NCBI GenBank assembly: GCA_022652815.1
Contig: JALCRR010000003.1
Coordinates: 58,195 to 122,194, forward strand
DNA: 64,000 bases
Reading direction: 5' to 3'
Source: Oscillibacter sp.
Lineage (GTDB): Bacteria; Bacillota; Clostridia; Oscillospirales; Oscillospiraceae
This document shows positions 1 through 7,013 of the stretch, piece by piece; the first letter of the stretch is position 1; the number at the start of each line of letters is the position of its first letter. The notes beneath the pieces are model-generated. The model did no database searches. It saw only the letters and a list, made by a program, of their open reading frames with translations, and was not told the origin of the DNA. The position numbers were made by a program, and so were the translations under genes.

Positions 1-2
1 CC

Positions 3-425
3 CGCACCGACTATACCGGGGCGGACGGGCGTATTCGCCATTCCATCACGAATGGGGAGAGTACCTGGATTTGGTACGGAACCTCTGCGGCGGTGTACAG
101 CGCCAGCGCCGGGGATATCTCCGCCGACGAAGAGCAGCATATCCCCACCTATGAAGATGTGCTGGACCTCGACACGGAGCTGATTACTGCCGCAGATTAC
201 CGAACCTTTTCCGACCAGGACTGCATCTATGTTGAGACGACCCCGGATGCAAATGGCCTTGTGATGCACTACTGGGTCAGCGTTTCGTCCGGTCTGCTGA
301 TCGGAGCGGAAAAGCTGGACGGCAGCACGGCCATCTATCGGATGGCGGCACAGCCGGTTTTGGAGACGCTTCCGACCACGGCGGATTTTACGCTGCCGGA
401 CGGAACGATTATAAAAGCAGCATAA
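3..425 (+). CDS. C-terminal part of an unidentified protein (5' end outside window)
   Basis: The reading frame is open from the left edge to a TAA at 423-425, so about 140 C-terminal residues are seen and the start lies upstream. An in-frame GTG at 93 has no convincing ribosome binding site and is not taken as the start. The visible part alternates short beta-type stretches and acidic residues (for example YVETTPDANGLVMHYWVSV), which recalls beta-rich outer-surface or lipoprotein-type domains, but I do not recognise a family. A strong terminator follows 6 bases after the stop, so this is the last gene of its transcript. Confidence 0.75.
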   Translation, partial: RTDYTGADGRIRHSITNGESTWIWYGTSAAVYSASAGDISADEEQHIPTYEDVLDLDTELITAADYRTFSDQDCIYVETTPDANGLVMHYWVSVSSGLLIGAEKLDGSTAIYRMAAQPVLETLPTTADFTLPDGTIIKAA

Positions 426-430
426 TAAAG

Positions 431-462
431 GCAGGAGATGCGTTGCATCTCCTGCTTTTTTA
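431..462 (+). terminator. Rho-independent terminator
   Basis: An 11-bp perfect stem (431-441 with 445-455) with a 3-base loop is followed by seven T residues. It ends the partial gene to its left. On the minus strand it is followed by a weaker T-rich stretch and may also stop the converging three-gene cluster. Confidence 0.9.
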
Positions 463-475
463 AGTAGGCTGGTAC

Positions 476-826
476 TTACAAAATCAACAGCAGCCCCAGC
501 GCAATCAGCAGCTCCTCGTCGGCGTCCTCTTCAAACAGGAGGAACAACAGCAACAGCAGCAGCAGATCGCCGGTGTCGATGTTGTCCAGATGGAACCGAT
601 CCAGAAGCTTGCGCAACGCATGGGTTACGGTGTCCGCACCGTGGGACGGTTCCCCAAACAGTGGAAACGGCGAAAACGGGGGAGGCGCATCGTCAGGCTG
701 ACGGGGTTCCTGCTCGGGCTGATTCTGCCGCGTTTCGGAGGCCGCACCGGGGTGCGTCCCGTCGGCGTCCTCCTCCACAACACGGGTGTAGGTGCCACGG
801 TCATTGCGGATATAGCGGTTATACAC
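476..826 (-). CDS. Uncharacterised 116-aa protein with hydrophobic C terminus
   Basis: Third gene of a tight minus-strand cluster. It starts with GTG at 826, three bases after the stop of the preceding gene. The N-terminal half is polar and proline-rich (residues 25-60), followed by a short helix-like stretch. The C terminus is extremely rich in leucine (about residues 86-116), broken by an acidic EEDADEE patch. The tail could be two short membrane-associated helices. I recognise no family. The pairing with the two genes before it suggests a shared role that cannot be named from sequence. Confidence 0.6.
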   Translation of the reverse strand: MYNRYIRNDRGTYTRVVEEDADGTHPGAASETRQNQPEQEPRQPDDAPPPFSPFPLFGEPSHGADTVTHALRKLLDRFHLDNIDTGDLLLLLLLFLLFEEDADEELLIALGLLLIL

Positions 827-829
827 CCG

Positions 830-1273
830 TCATCCCTCGCTCTCGGATAAGAATTTTTTTCCCAGATGAATGAGCCGGGCAAGCTGCAAGGCTCGTTCCA
901 CCTTTTCCTGCCGTTCCGGCTTCAAGTAGGGGCGCAGCGCGTACATCAGCTGCCGGGCGCTGGAATTTTGGCTGCTGTTCAGCTCCTGCACCAGCGGTAG
1001 CAGGCGGGAGATCAGCTTCGGATCCAGTCCGCCGGTAAGGGAGGAGAGAAAATCCGCGCCGCCTGCCGCCGGGGCAGGCGGCGGCGTCCAGGCGGGCGGC
1101 GGATTGCCAGTTGGGGGCGGGGGTGTAGGGGGCTCCTGCGCTGCGGCATTGGGCGATGCGCCGGGTGCGCCGGACGCCGTTCCTCCGCCGAGGGACTGCG
1201 CCAGCTGCATGATCTGCGCCATGCTGTCCGGATTGTTCAGCAGCGCATTCAGCTTGTCATCAAACTCGCCCAT
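830..1273 (-). CDS. Uncharacterised 147-aa protein with proline-rich linker
   Basis: Middle gene of the minus-strand cluster, starting ATG at 1273, 17 bases after the previous gene. The N-terminal ~30 residues (MGEFDDKLNALLNNPDSMAQ...) resemble in style the start of the gene before it: short amphipathic helices with NNP motifs. A Pro/Ala/Gly-rich low-complexity linker covers about residues 45-75. A helical C-terminal domain of about 75 residues follows, with a basic stretch RPYLKPERQEKVERALQLAR. No known catalytic motif is visible. It could be an adaptor or structural protein, but the function is unknown. Confidence 0.65.
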   Translation of the reverse strand: MGEFDDKLNALLNNPDSMAQIMQLAQSLGGGTASGAPGASPNAAAQEPPTPPPPTGNPPPAWTPPPAPAAGGADFLSSLTGGLDPKLISRLLPLVQELNSSQNSSARQLMYALRPYLKPERQEKVERALQLARLIHLGKKFLSESEG

Positions 1274-1290
1274 GCCTGCACCCGCCTTTC

Positions 1291-1548
1291 TCAGCGCTTG
1301 ATATTTTTGCCGATTCGGTCGACCAGAGCTGCGCCGTCCGGACTCTGCATAATTCTGGAGACCATCTGGATCATTTCAGAAGGATCGCCCTTGGAGGCGT
1401 TTTTTGCCGCCCGCTGCAGGGTAGCGCCGTTGTCTCCTGCCGTCAGCATCCGCAGCAGATTTTGACCGTCCTGCGTGCGGAACAATGACTGGATGGCAGC
1501 CGGATTGTTCTTTATCCCCTCAATCAGCTGCTTGGTTTGATCGTCCAT
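1291..1548 (-). CDS. Uncharacterised 85-aa helical protein
   Basis: First gene of the minus-strand cluster. The frame is open up to 1665, but the ATG at 1548 is preferred because a GAGGTGG ribosome binding site precedes it and the upstream stretch contains the nth terminator. The product (MDDQTKQLIEGIKNNPAAIQ...) is built of short amphipathic helices with motifs NNPAAIQSLF and MIQMVSRIMQSPDGAALVDR. These look like a duplicated helical unit related in style to the start of the next gene. Family and function are not recognised. Confidence 0.65.
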   Translation of the reverse strand: MDDQTKQLIEGIKNNPAAIQSLFRTQDGQNLLRMLTAGDNGATLQRAAKNASKGDPSEMIQMVSRIMQSPDGAALVDRIGKNIKR

Positions 1549-1608
1549 GAGATTCCACCTCTTCCCGCAAGACAATTCTTGCTTCAATGCAGTATATGAG
1601 CGGGGCGC

Positions 1609-1641
1609 AAAAAAAGTGCCTGTGCGATTAGGCACAGGCAC
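1609..1641 (-). terminator. Terminator of nth
   Basis: A 10-bp perfect stem (1616-1625 with 1632-1641) is followed, on the minus strand, by seven T residues. It lies 30 bases downstream of the nth stop codon. Confidence 0.9.
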
Positions 1642-1671
1642 GCAGGCTTTGAGAAAGCGCTTCAACCGGGC

Positions 1672-2319
1672 TCAAGAATTTTCCGAACCTTTTTGCGGGT
1701 TTGCGCACAGCGCAAAGAGGGGACAGCCCTCGCATTTCGGAGAACGGGCGGTGCAGATGTCCCGGCCAAAGAGCACCATGCGGTGGCAGAAATCGGAGGA
1801 TTCCTCCGGCGGGAGGACTTTGCGCAGCTGACGCTCCACCTGCGCGGGGTCTTTGCTGCCGTCTGTCAGTCCCAGCCGTCCTGTGATGCGGATGCAGTGG
1901 GTGTCGCAGACATACGCCGGCTGCTTGTAAATGTCGCCCAGAATCAGATTGGCGGTTTTCCGTCCCACACCGGGCAGACTCGTCAGCTCTTCCATGGTGC
2001 CGGGCACCTTTCCGCCGAAGTCGGCGATCAGTTTCTGCGCACAGGCCACAATGTCCCGGGACTTTCCATTGAAAAAGCCGCAGGAATGGATGTACTCACC
2101 AACCTCTTTCGGGTCAGCCTCCGCAATACTTTCAAGTGTCGGGAAGCGGGCAAACAGCGCCGGCGTCACTTGATTCACCCGGGCGTCGGTACACTGGGCG
2201 GAAAGACGCACGGAAATCAGCAGTTCATAATCCTTTTCATATTGCAAAGAGCAGATGGCCTGGGGATACAGCTCCTTTAACTGTTCGATGATCTTGCGAA
2301 CATTGGCTTTTGTTTTCAT
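1672..2319 (-). CDS. nth: Endonuclease III (base-excision repair DNA glycosylase/AP lyase)
   Basis: A 215-aa HhH-GPD glycosylase that removes oxidised pyrimidines and cleaves at abasic sites. The helix-hairpin-helix LPGVGRKTANLILG spans residues 115-128. It contains the Schiff-base lysine K121, and the catalytic aspartate D139 lies in VCDTH; these correspond to K120 and D138 of E. coli Nth. The C terminus has the iron-sulfur pattern C-x6-C-x2-C-x5-C. ATG 2319 is chosen because the upstream GTG at 2328 lies inside the GAGGTG ribosome binding site. It is divergent from rarA and ends in its own terminator. Confidence 0.96.
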   Translation of the reverse strand: MKTKANVRKIIEQLKELYPQAICSLQYEKDYELLISVRLSAQCTDARVNQVTPALFARFPTLESIAEADPKEVGEYIHSCGFFNGKSRDIVACAQKLIADFGGKVPGTMEELTSLPGVGRKTANLILGDIYKQPAYVCDTHCIRITGRLGLTDGSKDPAQVERQLRKVLPPEESSDFCHRMVLFGRDICTARSPKCEGCPLFALCANPQKGSENS

Positions 2320-2451
2320 CGGTTTCACCTCGGTTTTGAGATACTAACAGTATACCAGATGAAAACCGTAATTTCGAGTGAAAATACCATAGAATTATGA
2401 GAACAGATGTGCTAAAATATTTCCGTGCATATTTGACAGGGAGGTGGAGCC

Positions 2452-3717
2452 ATGGATCGGCCACTGGCTGACGAAATCCGTCCGAAAACACTGGATGAGG
2501 TCGTGGGACAAAAGCACCTGCTGGCAAAGGGCGCGGTTCTGCGCCGCCTGATCGAATCCGGAGCCAACGTGAACATGGTGTTCTACGGCCCATCCGGCAC
2601 GGGAAAGACCACGATTGCCAACATTATCGCCGAAAAGACACAAAAAACGTTGTATCGGCTGAACGCCACCACGGCATCGCTTCAAGATATCAAGGAGATT
2701 ATCGCCGATGTGGGCACGCTGATGGCTCCCGGCGGGATTTTGCTGTATCTGGACGAGATTCAGTATTTTAATAAAAAGCAGCAGCAAAGCCTTCTGGAAT
2801 TCATGGAGAACGGAAAGCTGACGCTGATTGCCTCCACCACGGAAAACCCGTATTTCTATGTTTACAGCGCGCTGCTTTCCCGCAGCACGATCTTTGAATT
2901 CAAGGCCGTTTCCCCGGAGGAAACGGAGATCGCCGTCCGGCGTGCGCTGGACATTGAGCGCCAGCGCGCGGCGTTTCCCCTTTCGTGGGAGGAGTGCGTA
3001 CCCGGCGAGGTTGCCACCGCCTGCGGCGGCGATGTGCGCAAAGCCATCAACGCGGTGGAGCTTCTGTGTCAGGCGGCTGTGCCGAAAGACGGACAGATTA
3101 TTCTGACAAGTGATGATACTTTACAAGTATCGCAGCGCAGCGCTATGCGCTATGATCGGGACGGAGACGCCCATTACGACATTCTCTCGGCGCTGCAAAA
3201 ATCCATCCGCGGTTCTGACCCGGATGCGGCGGTGCATTATCTTGGTCGCCTTTTGGAGGCGGGGGATCTGCTGTCGCCGTGTCGGCGGCTGCTGGTCATT
3301 GCGGCAGAGGACATCGGCCTTGCCTATCCCCAGGCTATCGTGGTCACGAAGGCCTGCGTGGATGCGGCGGTGCAGCTGGGGCTGCCGGAGGCGCAGCTTC
3401 CGCTGGCGGAGGCAGCGATTTTGCTGGCAACGGCACCGAAATCCAACTCGGCACACGACGCGATCAACGCTGCCCGAGTGGATTTGAAGCGGGGAAAGTC
3501 CGGCGACATTCCCCGCCAGCTGCAAAACGTCCACGCCGACACCACGGGCTTTGACAATCAGCAAAATTACAAATACCCCCACGCCTACCCCAATCACTGG
3601 GTCGAGCAGCAGTACCTGCCCGACCCGATCAAAGACGCGCATTATTACGACTACGGGCCCAACAAAACCGAGCAGGCGGCCAAACGCTACTGGGACGAGA
3701 TCAAGGGTCAGAAGTGA
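2452..3717 (+). CDS. rarA: Replication-associated recombination protein RarA/MgsA (AAA+ ATPase)
   Basis: A 421-aa AAA+ ATPase of the RarA/MgsA/WRNIP1 family, which acts at stalled replication forks. The Walker A GPSGTGKT lies at residues 46-53. The Walker B-type stretch is LLYLDEIQYF, and STTENPYF matches the sensor 1 region. The C-terminal MgsA domain carries the typical AAEDIGLAYP and KSNSAHDAIN motifs. The start ATG is preceded by GGGAGGTGG. Its 3' end overlaps the convergent S1-domain gene by 17 bases. Confidence 0.95.
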   Translation: MDRPLADEIRPKTLDEVVGQKHLLAKGAVLRRLIESGANVNMVFYGPSGTGKTTIANIIAEKTQKTLYRLNATTASLQDIKEIIADVGTLMAPGGILLYLDEIQYFNKKQQQSLLEFMENGKLTLIASTTENPYFYVYSALLSRSTIFEFKAVSPEETEIAVRRALDIERQRAAFPLSWEECVPGEVATACGGDVRKAINAVELLCQAAVPKDGQIILTSDDTLQVSQRSAMRYDRDGDAHYDILSALQKSIRGSDPDAAVHYLGRLLEAGDLLSPCRRLLVIAAEDIGLAYPQAIVVTKACVDAAVQLGLPEAQLPLAEAAILLATAPKSNSAHDAINAARVDLKRGKSGDIPRQLQNVHADTTGFDNQQNYKYPHAYPNHWVEQQYLPDPIKDAHYYDYGPNKTEQAAKRYWDEIKGQK

Positions 3718-4633
3718 AAATCGTTTCCACCGGCGGCTTTTCGTAGTTGGGGGGAGAGTACGTCCAGCGCTCCAGCTGACCGTCCGTGACAAAGTAGCGT
3801 AGCGCGGGCGTCTGCGCCTCCGGCGGCAGCGCTTCAATGATCTGAAGCTTGATCTTCATGCGCTCCGGGCGGATGCTCTTGATGTAGACGGACACCCGGT
3901 CACCCTCACGAATTTCCTCTTTCAGATCAGCCAGACCCGAGAGGTTCGGCGTCAGCTCCACGAAGCACCCGTAGTCCCGAATGGAGCGGACAATGCCGGG
4001 CACGGTTTCGCCGGGAGCGAAATAGCTGGCGTTTTCCATCCAGGTTCCCAGCAGCTCCTTGTGGGTCATGGTGAAGCGGGAATGCTCCCGGTCAACGGAG
4101 GACAGTGCGCAGAGAATTTTCTGCCCCACGTGCAGCCGCGCCGACGGATGGGGAATCCGGGCGACGGAAATGCTTTCAATCGGCAGCATGGCGATGATGC
4201 CGCAGCCAATATCCAAAAATGCCCCGAAGGGCTCCAGATGGGTGATGCACCCCGTCAAGACGGTGCCGGGCTGTAAGTGTGCGAATAGCCAATCCCGCGC
4301 CTGCTCCTGCACCGCTTTGCGAGAAAGGAAAATCTTTGGCGCGCCCTTTTCGTCCGACTGAATATCCGTGATGATGAAACAGACCGGTTTTCCCACGCGG
4401 GACAAAAGGGCAATGTCCCGCTCCGCACCGCTGATCCACGGGGCGACGGCTTCCGAACGGGGAAGAAGCCCTTCGTAACTGCCCAGCGCTACATGGAGCG
4501 TGTGATCTGCTCCGCAGCGCAGGACGGAGCCTTCCAGAACGGTTTTCGCTTCCATGGCGCTGCGCAGAGAAGCCAGCGTCATTGGCGTCCGGGGGCGCAG
4601 ACCCTCCGGCAGGTAAATTCTGTTTTCCGGCAT
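3701..4633 (-). CDS. S1 RNA-binding domain protein (ribosomal protein S1-like)
   Basis: About 310 aa with several OB-fold S1 repeats. One spans roughly residues 120-190 (PGTVLTGCITHLEPFGAFLD). A second follows (PGETVPGIVRSIRDYGCFVE), and there is a weaker N-terminal unit. ATG 4633 is preferred over ATG 4642 because AAGGA lies 8 bases before 4633, whereas it touches 4642. It is probably an RNA-binding translation factor. The genome also has an S1 module fused to IspH in this window, so this is likely an accessory S1-like protein rather than the main ribosomal S1. Confidence 0.85.
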   Translation of the reverse strand: MPENRIYLPEGLRPRTPMTLASLRSAMEAKTVLEGSVLRCGADHTLHVALGSYEGLLPRSEAVAPWISGAERDIALLSRVGKPVCFIITDIQSDEKGAPKIFLSRKAVQEQARDWLFAHLQPGTVLTGCITHLEPFGAFLDIGCGIIAMLPIESISVARIPHPSARLHVGQKILCALSSVDREHSRFTMTHKELLGTWMENASYFAPGETVPGIVRSIRDYGCFVELTPNLSGLADLKEEIREGDRVSVYIKSIRPERMKIKLQIIEALPPEAQTPALRYFVTDGQLERWTYSPPNYEKPPVETIFTSDP

Positions 4634-4725
4634 AGTGATCATCCTTACTGCCGCTTTGCGGCTTTATGTTGACACATCACTATCTTATGCGCCGATCTCC
4701 GGCGCCTTGACAGGAGGAATGATGA

Positions 4726-4920
4726 ATGGATTTGCATTTGCATGACCGCGTGGAGCTGAAAAAACAGCATCCCTGCGGTTCTACGACTTGGGAAGTGCTC
4801 CGGGTCGGCATGGACATCAAGCTCAAATGCCTTGGCTGCGGCCACGAATTGATGCTGCCGCGGAGCCGGGCTGAAAAGAGTATTCGCAGAATTCTGACAG
4901 AGGAGGGAAAACATGAATAA
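4726..4920 (+). CDS. DUF951 domain protein (small zinc-ribbon-like)
   Basis: A 64-aa protein of the DUF951 family. It has the characteristic HDRVELKKQHPCG start and the VLRVGMDIKLKCLGCGHELMLPRS core. Three cysteines (CG...CLGC) suggest metal binding, perhaps with nucleic acid. A clear AGGAGG precedes ATG 4726. The family is widespread in Firmicutes and its role is unknown. It overlaps the following 30-codon ORF by 8 bases, which implies coupled translation. Confidence 0.85.
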   Translation: MDLHLHDRVELKKQHPCGSTTWEVLRVGMDIKLKCLGCGHELMLPRSRAEKSIRRILTEEGKHE

Positions 4921-5005
4921 AAAAACACGTATGGTGGCCTTGGCACTGGTGGTCGTAATGGTGATCGCGTTGCTGGCCTCTGTCGTTTTGCCGTACATCT
5001 CATAA
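4913..5005 (+). CDS. 30-aa single-span membrane peptide
   Basis: ATG 4913 is preceded by a strong GAGGAGGG site located inside the end of the DUF951 gene, and the two frames overlap by 8 bases. The peptide has a basic start (MNKKTR), about 20 hydrophobic residues (VALALVVVMVIALLASVVL) and a short tail ending PYIS, so it should be one transmembrane helix. A terminator follows 20 bases after the stop. No family is recognised. The RBS, overlap and terminator placement all favour a real gene. Confidence 0.6.
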   Translation: MNKKTRMVALALVVVMVIALLASVVLPYIS

Positions 5006-5024
5006 TAGAAAAAGCAGATACCGT

Positions 5025-5057
5025 GCCGGCACTTTTTTAAGTGCCGGCATTCCTTTT
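5025..5057 (+). terminator. Rho-independent terminator after the DUF951 operon
   Basis: A 10-bp stem (5025-5034 with 5039-5048) with a TTTT loop is followed by a T-rich run (TTCCTTTT). Confidence 0.75.
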
Positions 5058-5090
5058 GCGACGGCTTTTACGGCCATCTCGTCCTATAAT
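5056..5090 (+). promoter_or_regulatory. Candidate spoIIG promoter with long spacer
   Basis: A TATAAT box at 5085-5090 sits 27 bases before the spoIIGA start. No -35 lies at the normal 17-bp distance, but TTGCGA occurs at 5056-5061, 23 bp upstream. The B. subtilis spoIIG promoter is known for an over-long (22 bp) spacer between its SigA-type boxes and needs Spo0A. The layout here is comparable, but I do not see a perfect Spo0A box. Confidence 0.45.
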
Positions 5091-5116
5091 CAATCTACGC
5101 GGGAGGGGGAACGGCC

Positions 5117-5971
5117 GTGACGGTGGTGTACATCGACAGCGTGTTCGTTTTGAACACGCTGATGGATTATCTTCTGGTGCTTGCCACCGCCAAGCTGGCG
5201 GGTATTCCGCTGCATCGGGGACGGTATCTCTTTGCAGCCCTTTTGGGCGGCGTTTACGCAGTGGCGGTTTTCTTGCCGGGGTGCGGTGCACTGTCGTCCT
5301 GGCCGGCGAAGCTGGCGGCGGGGACTGCCATGGCGGCGGCAGCCTATGTCGGAGAGGAGCGTTTTTGGCGGCTGACGCTGCTGCTGTTTGTGGTTTCCTG
5401 CGGCTTTGCCGGCTGCGTGCTGGGACTGGGGTTGCTGGCGGGCGGCGGCGTGCCTGTGGAGCGGGGAATTTTCTATACGGACGTGAATGCCACCGTCCTT
5501 TTGGCGGCGGCAGGCGGGGCGTATCTGGTATTTTCGTTGGTCTTTCGCGCCTGCGCCCGAAACGGGTTAAAGCGAACGCTGATCCCGGCGCAGGTGTCCC
5601 TGAACGGCAAAACCGTCGAGCTGACGGCTCTGCGGGATACGGGAAACGCCCTGTTAGACCCGGTGACGAACCGACCGCTGCTGGTGGTTTGCGCAAGTTC
5701 CATGGGGACGCTCTGGCCGCCGGAGCTTGCGCGGGTGCTGACGCCCCGGGCGATTGCCTGTCCGGCGGAGGTGCTGGAGGAGCTGAACCGGAACACGGTT
5801 CGGTTTCGGCTGGTGCCGTACAGCGCTGTAGGCGTTGCAGGAGGGCTGCTGCTGGCATTTCGCAGCGACTGGGTGCTGATCGGGAAAAAACGGTATGACG
5901 GACTGCTGGTGGCCTTGTCACCGACTTCACTTGGCGGAGGGTTTACCGCACTTTGGGGAGAGGGGGAATAG
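5117..5971 (+). CDS. spoIIGA: Sigma-E processing aspartic protease SpoIIGA
   Basis: A 284-aa membrane protease that cleaves the pro-sequence from SigE in the mother cell. Five hydrophobic segments fill roughly residues 5-145. A soluble domain follows with the catalytic motif LRDTGN, whose aspartate is D174. The start is GTG at 5117 after GGGAGGGGGA. The stop is 2 bases before sigE, the usual arrangement of protease and substrate in one operon. The length is a little short of B. subtilis SpoIIGA, which is normal for Clostridia. Confidence 0.95.
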   Translation: MTVVYIDSVFVLNTLMDYLLVLATAKLAGIPLHRGRYLFAALLGGVYAVAVFLPGCGALSSWPAKLAAGTAMAAAAYVGEERFWRLTLLLFVVSCGFAGCVLGLGLLAGGGVPVERGIFYTDVNATVLLAAAGGAYLVFSLVFRACARNGLKRTLIPAQVSLNGKTVELTALRDTGNALLDPVTNRPLLVVCASSMGTLWPPELARVLTPRAIACPAEVLEELNRNTVRFRLVPYSAVGVAGGLLLAFRSDWVLIGKKRYDGLLVALSPTSLGGGFTALWGEGE

Positions 5972-5973
5972 AG

Positions 5974-6678
5974 ATGTTTTTGTGGAGAATCCGCCTGCGG
6001 CGGCTGCTGGAGCGAATCGGCATTTTACCGAATCAGAGCGTCCACTACATCGGGGGAAGCGATACGCTGCCGCCGCCGCTTTCCCGGGAAGAGGAACTGG
6101 AACTGACGGCGCGAATCGAGGACGAGGACGCCCGCAGAACCTTGATCGAACATAATCTGCGGCTGGTGGTGTACATCGCCCGGCGTTTTGAGAATACGGG
6201 CATCAACATCGAGGATTTGATTTCCATTGGAACCATCGGCTTGATTAAAGCTGTGGGCACTTACAAGGCGGACAAAAACATCAAGCTGGCCACCTACGCC
6301 TCCCGGTGTATCGAAAATGAAATTCTGATGTATCTGCGCAAGAATGCCTCCCGCAAGGGGGAAGTTTCCATCGACGAGCCGCTGAACACGGACTGGGACG
6401 GCAACGAGCTGCTTCTGTCCGACGTGCTGGGAACGGAGAGCGACACGGTCATGCGCCCCATCGAAGAGGACGTGGATCGCAGCCTGCTTGCTGCGGCGCT
6501 GAAGGTTCTGACGCCACGGGAAAAGCAGATCATTTCCCTGCGGTTTGGTCTGGACGGCGGCAAGGAGGAGACGCAAAAAGAGGTGGCCGATCAGCTGGGC
6601 ATCTCGCAATCTTACATATCCCGGCTGGAAAAAAAGATTATTTCCCGGCTGAAAAAAGAAATTTTACGTCTTTCCTGA
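5974..6678 (+). CDS. sigE: RNA polymerase sporulation sigma factor SigE (pro-form)
   Basis: A 234-aa sigma-70-family factor for early mother-cell transcription. The basic hydrophobic pro-sequence (residues 1 to about 25) is followed by [14 protein letters not shown], the conserved processing region, so SpoIIGA cleavage should fall near residue 25. Regions 2 ([29 protein letters not shown]) and 4 ([24 protein letters not shown]) are complete. ATG 5974 is chosen because GAGAGGGGG precedes it; an earlier TTG in frame is not needed. sigG is not downstream, as it is in Bacillus, but lies at 41.9 kb. Confidence 0.96.
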   Translation: MFLWRIRLRRLLERIGILPNQSVHYIGGSDTLPPPLSREEELELTARIEDEDARRTLIEHNLRLVVYIARRFENTGINIEDLISIGTIGLIKAVGTYKADKNIKLATYASRCIENEILMYLRKNASRKGEVSIDEPLNTDWDGNELLLSDVLGTESDTVMRPIEEDVDRSLLAAALKVLTPREKQIISLRFGLDGGKEETQKEVADQLGISQSYISRLEKKIISRLKKEILRLS

Positions 6679-6681
6679 CGC

Positions 6682-6710
6682 TTGACATTTTCACCGGGGC
6701 ATCCTATAAT
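6682..6710 (+). promoter_or_regulatory. SigA-type promoter of the valS T-box leader
   Basis: TTGACA (6682-6687) and TATAAT (6705-6710) are both perfect consensus boxes with a 17-bp spacer. Transcription should begin near 6717, at the start of the T-box leader. Confidence 0.93.
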
Positions 6711-6716
6711 GAATTG

Positions 6717-6980
6717 CAATATTGAAATGCGAAGATGGGAAGCAGTAAGCGGAGTGGCAGACGCGAAGAGAGGGAACGGTTGGTGGAAGTTCCCGGTGTG
6801 CCGCCGATGAAGTCGTCCCGGAGCACTGCGCCGAACGAAACAGTAAGCTGCAGCGGAATTCCCCCGTTACCGGGAAGCGATATGGAAGTATCGGCAAAGT
6901 GCGCGCCCCATGGCGCGAATTCAGGTGGTACCACGGAGGACTCTCCGCCCTGAGCCAATTTCGGCTCGGGGCGTTTTTTT
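6717..6980 (+). ncRNA. T-box riboswitch of valS
   Basis: The roughly 265-nt leader carries the hallmark T-box sequence AGGTGGTACCACGG at 6923-6936. It pairs with the free CCA end of uncharged tRNA. An intrinsic terminator follows (stem 6946-6956 with 6963-6973, then seven T). A long stem-I region occupies about 6725-6830. The cognate amino acid, valine, is inferred from the downstream valS; I could not fix the specifier triplet by eye. Uncharged tRNA-Val should favour readthrough into valS. Confidence 0.93.
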
Positions 6981-7013
6981 GTCTCGAAGCCGTTTACAAA
7001 GGAGCTGGAATTT

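Noticed and set aside
5037-5930. 297-codon open frame on the minus strand
   Set aside because: Antisense to spoIIGA, Arg/Pro/Ala-rich, no signal for expression.
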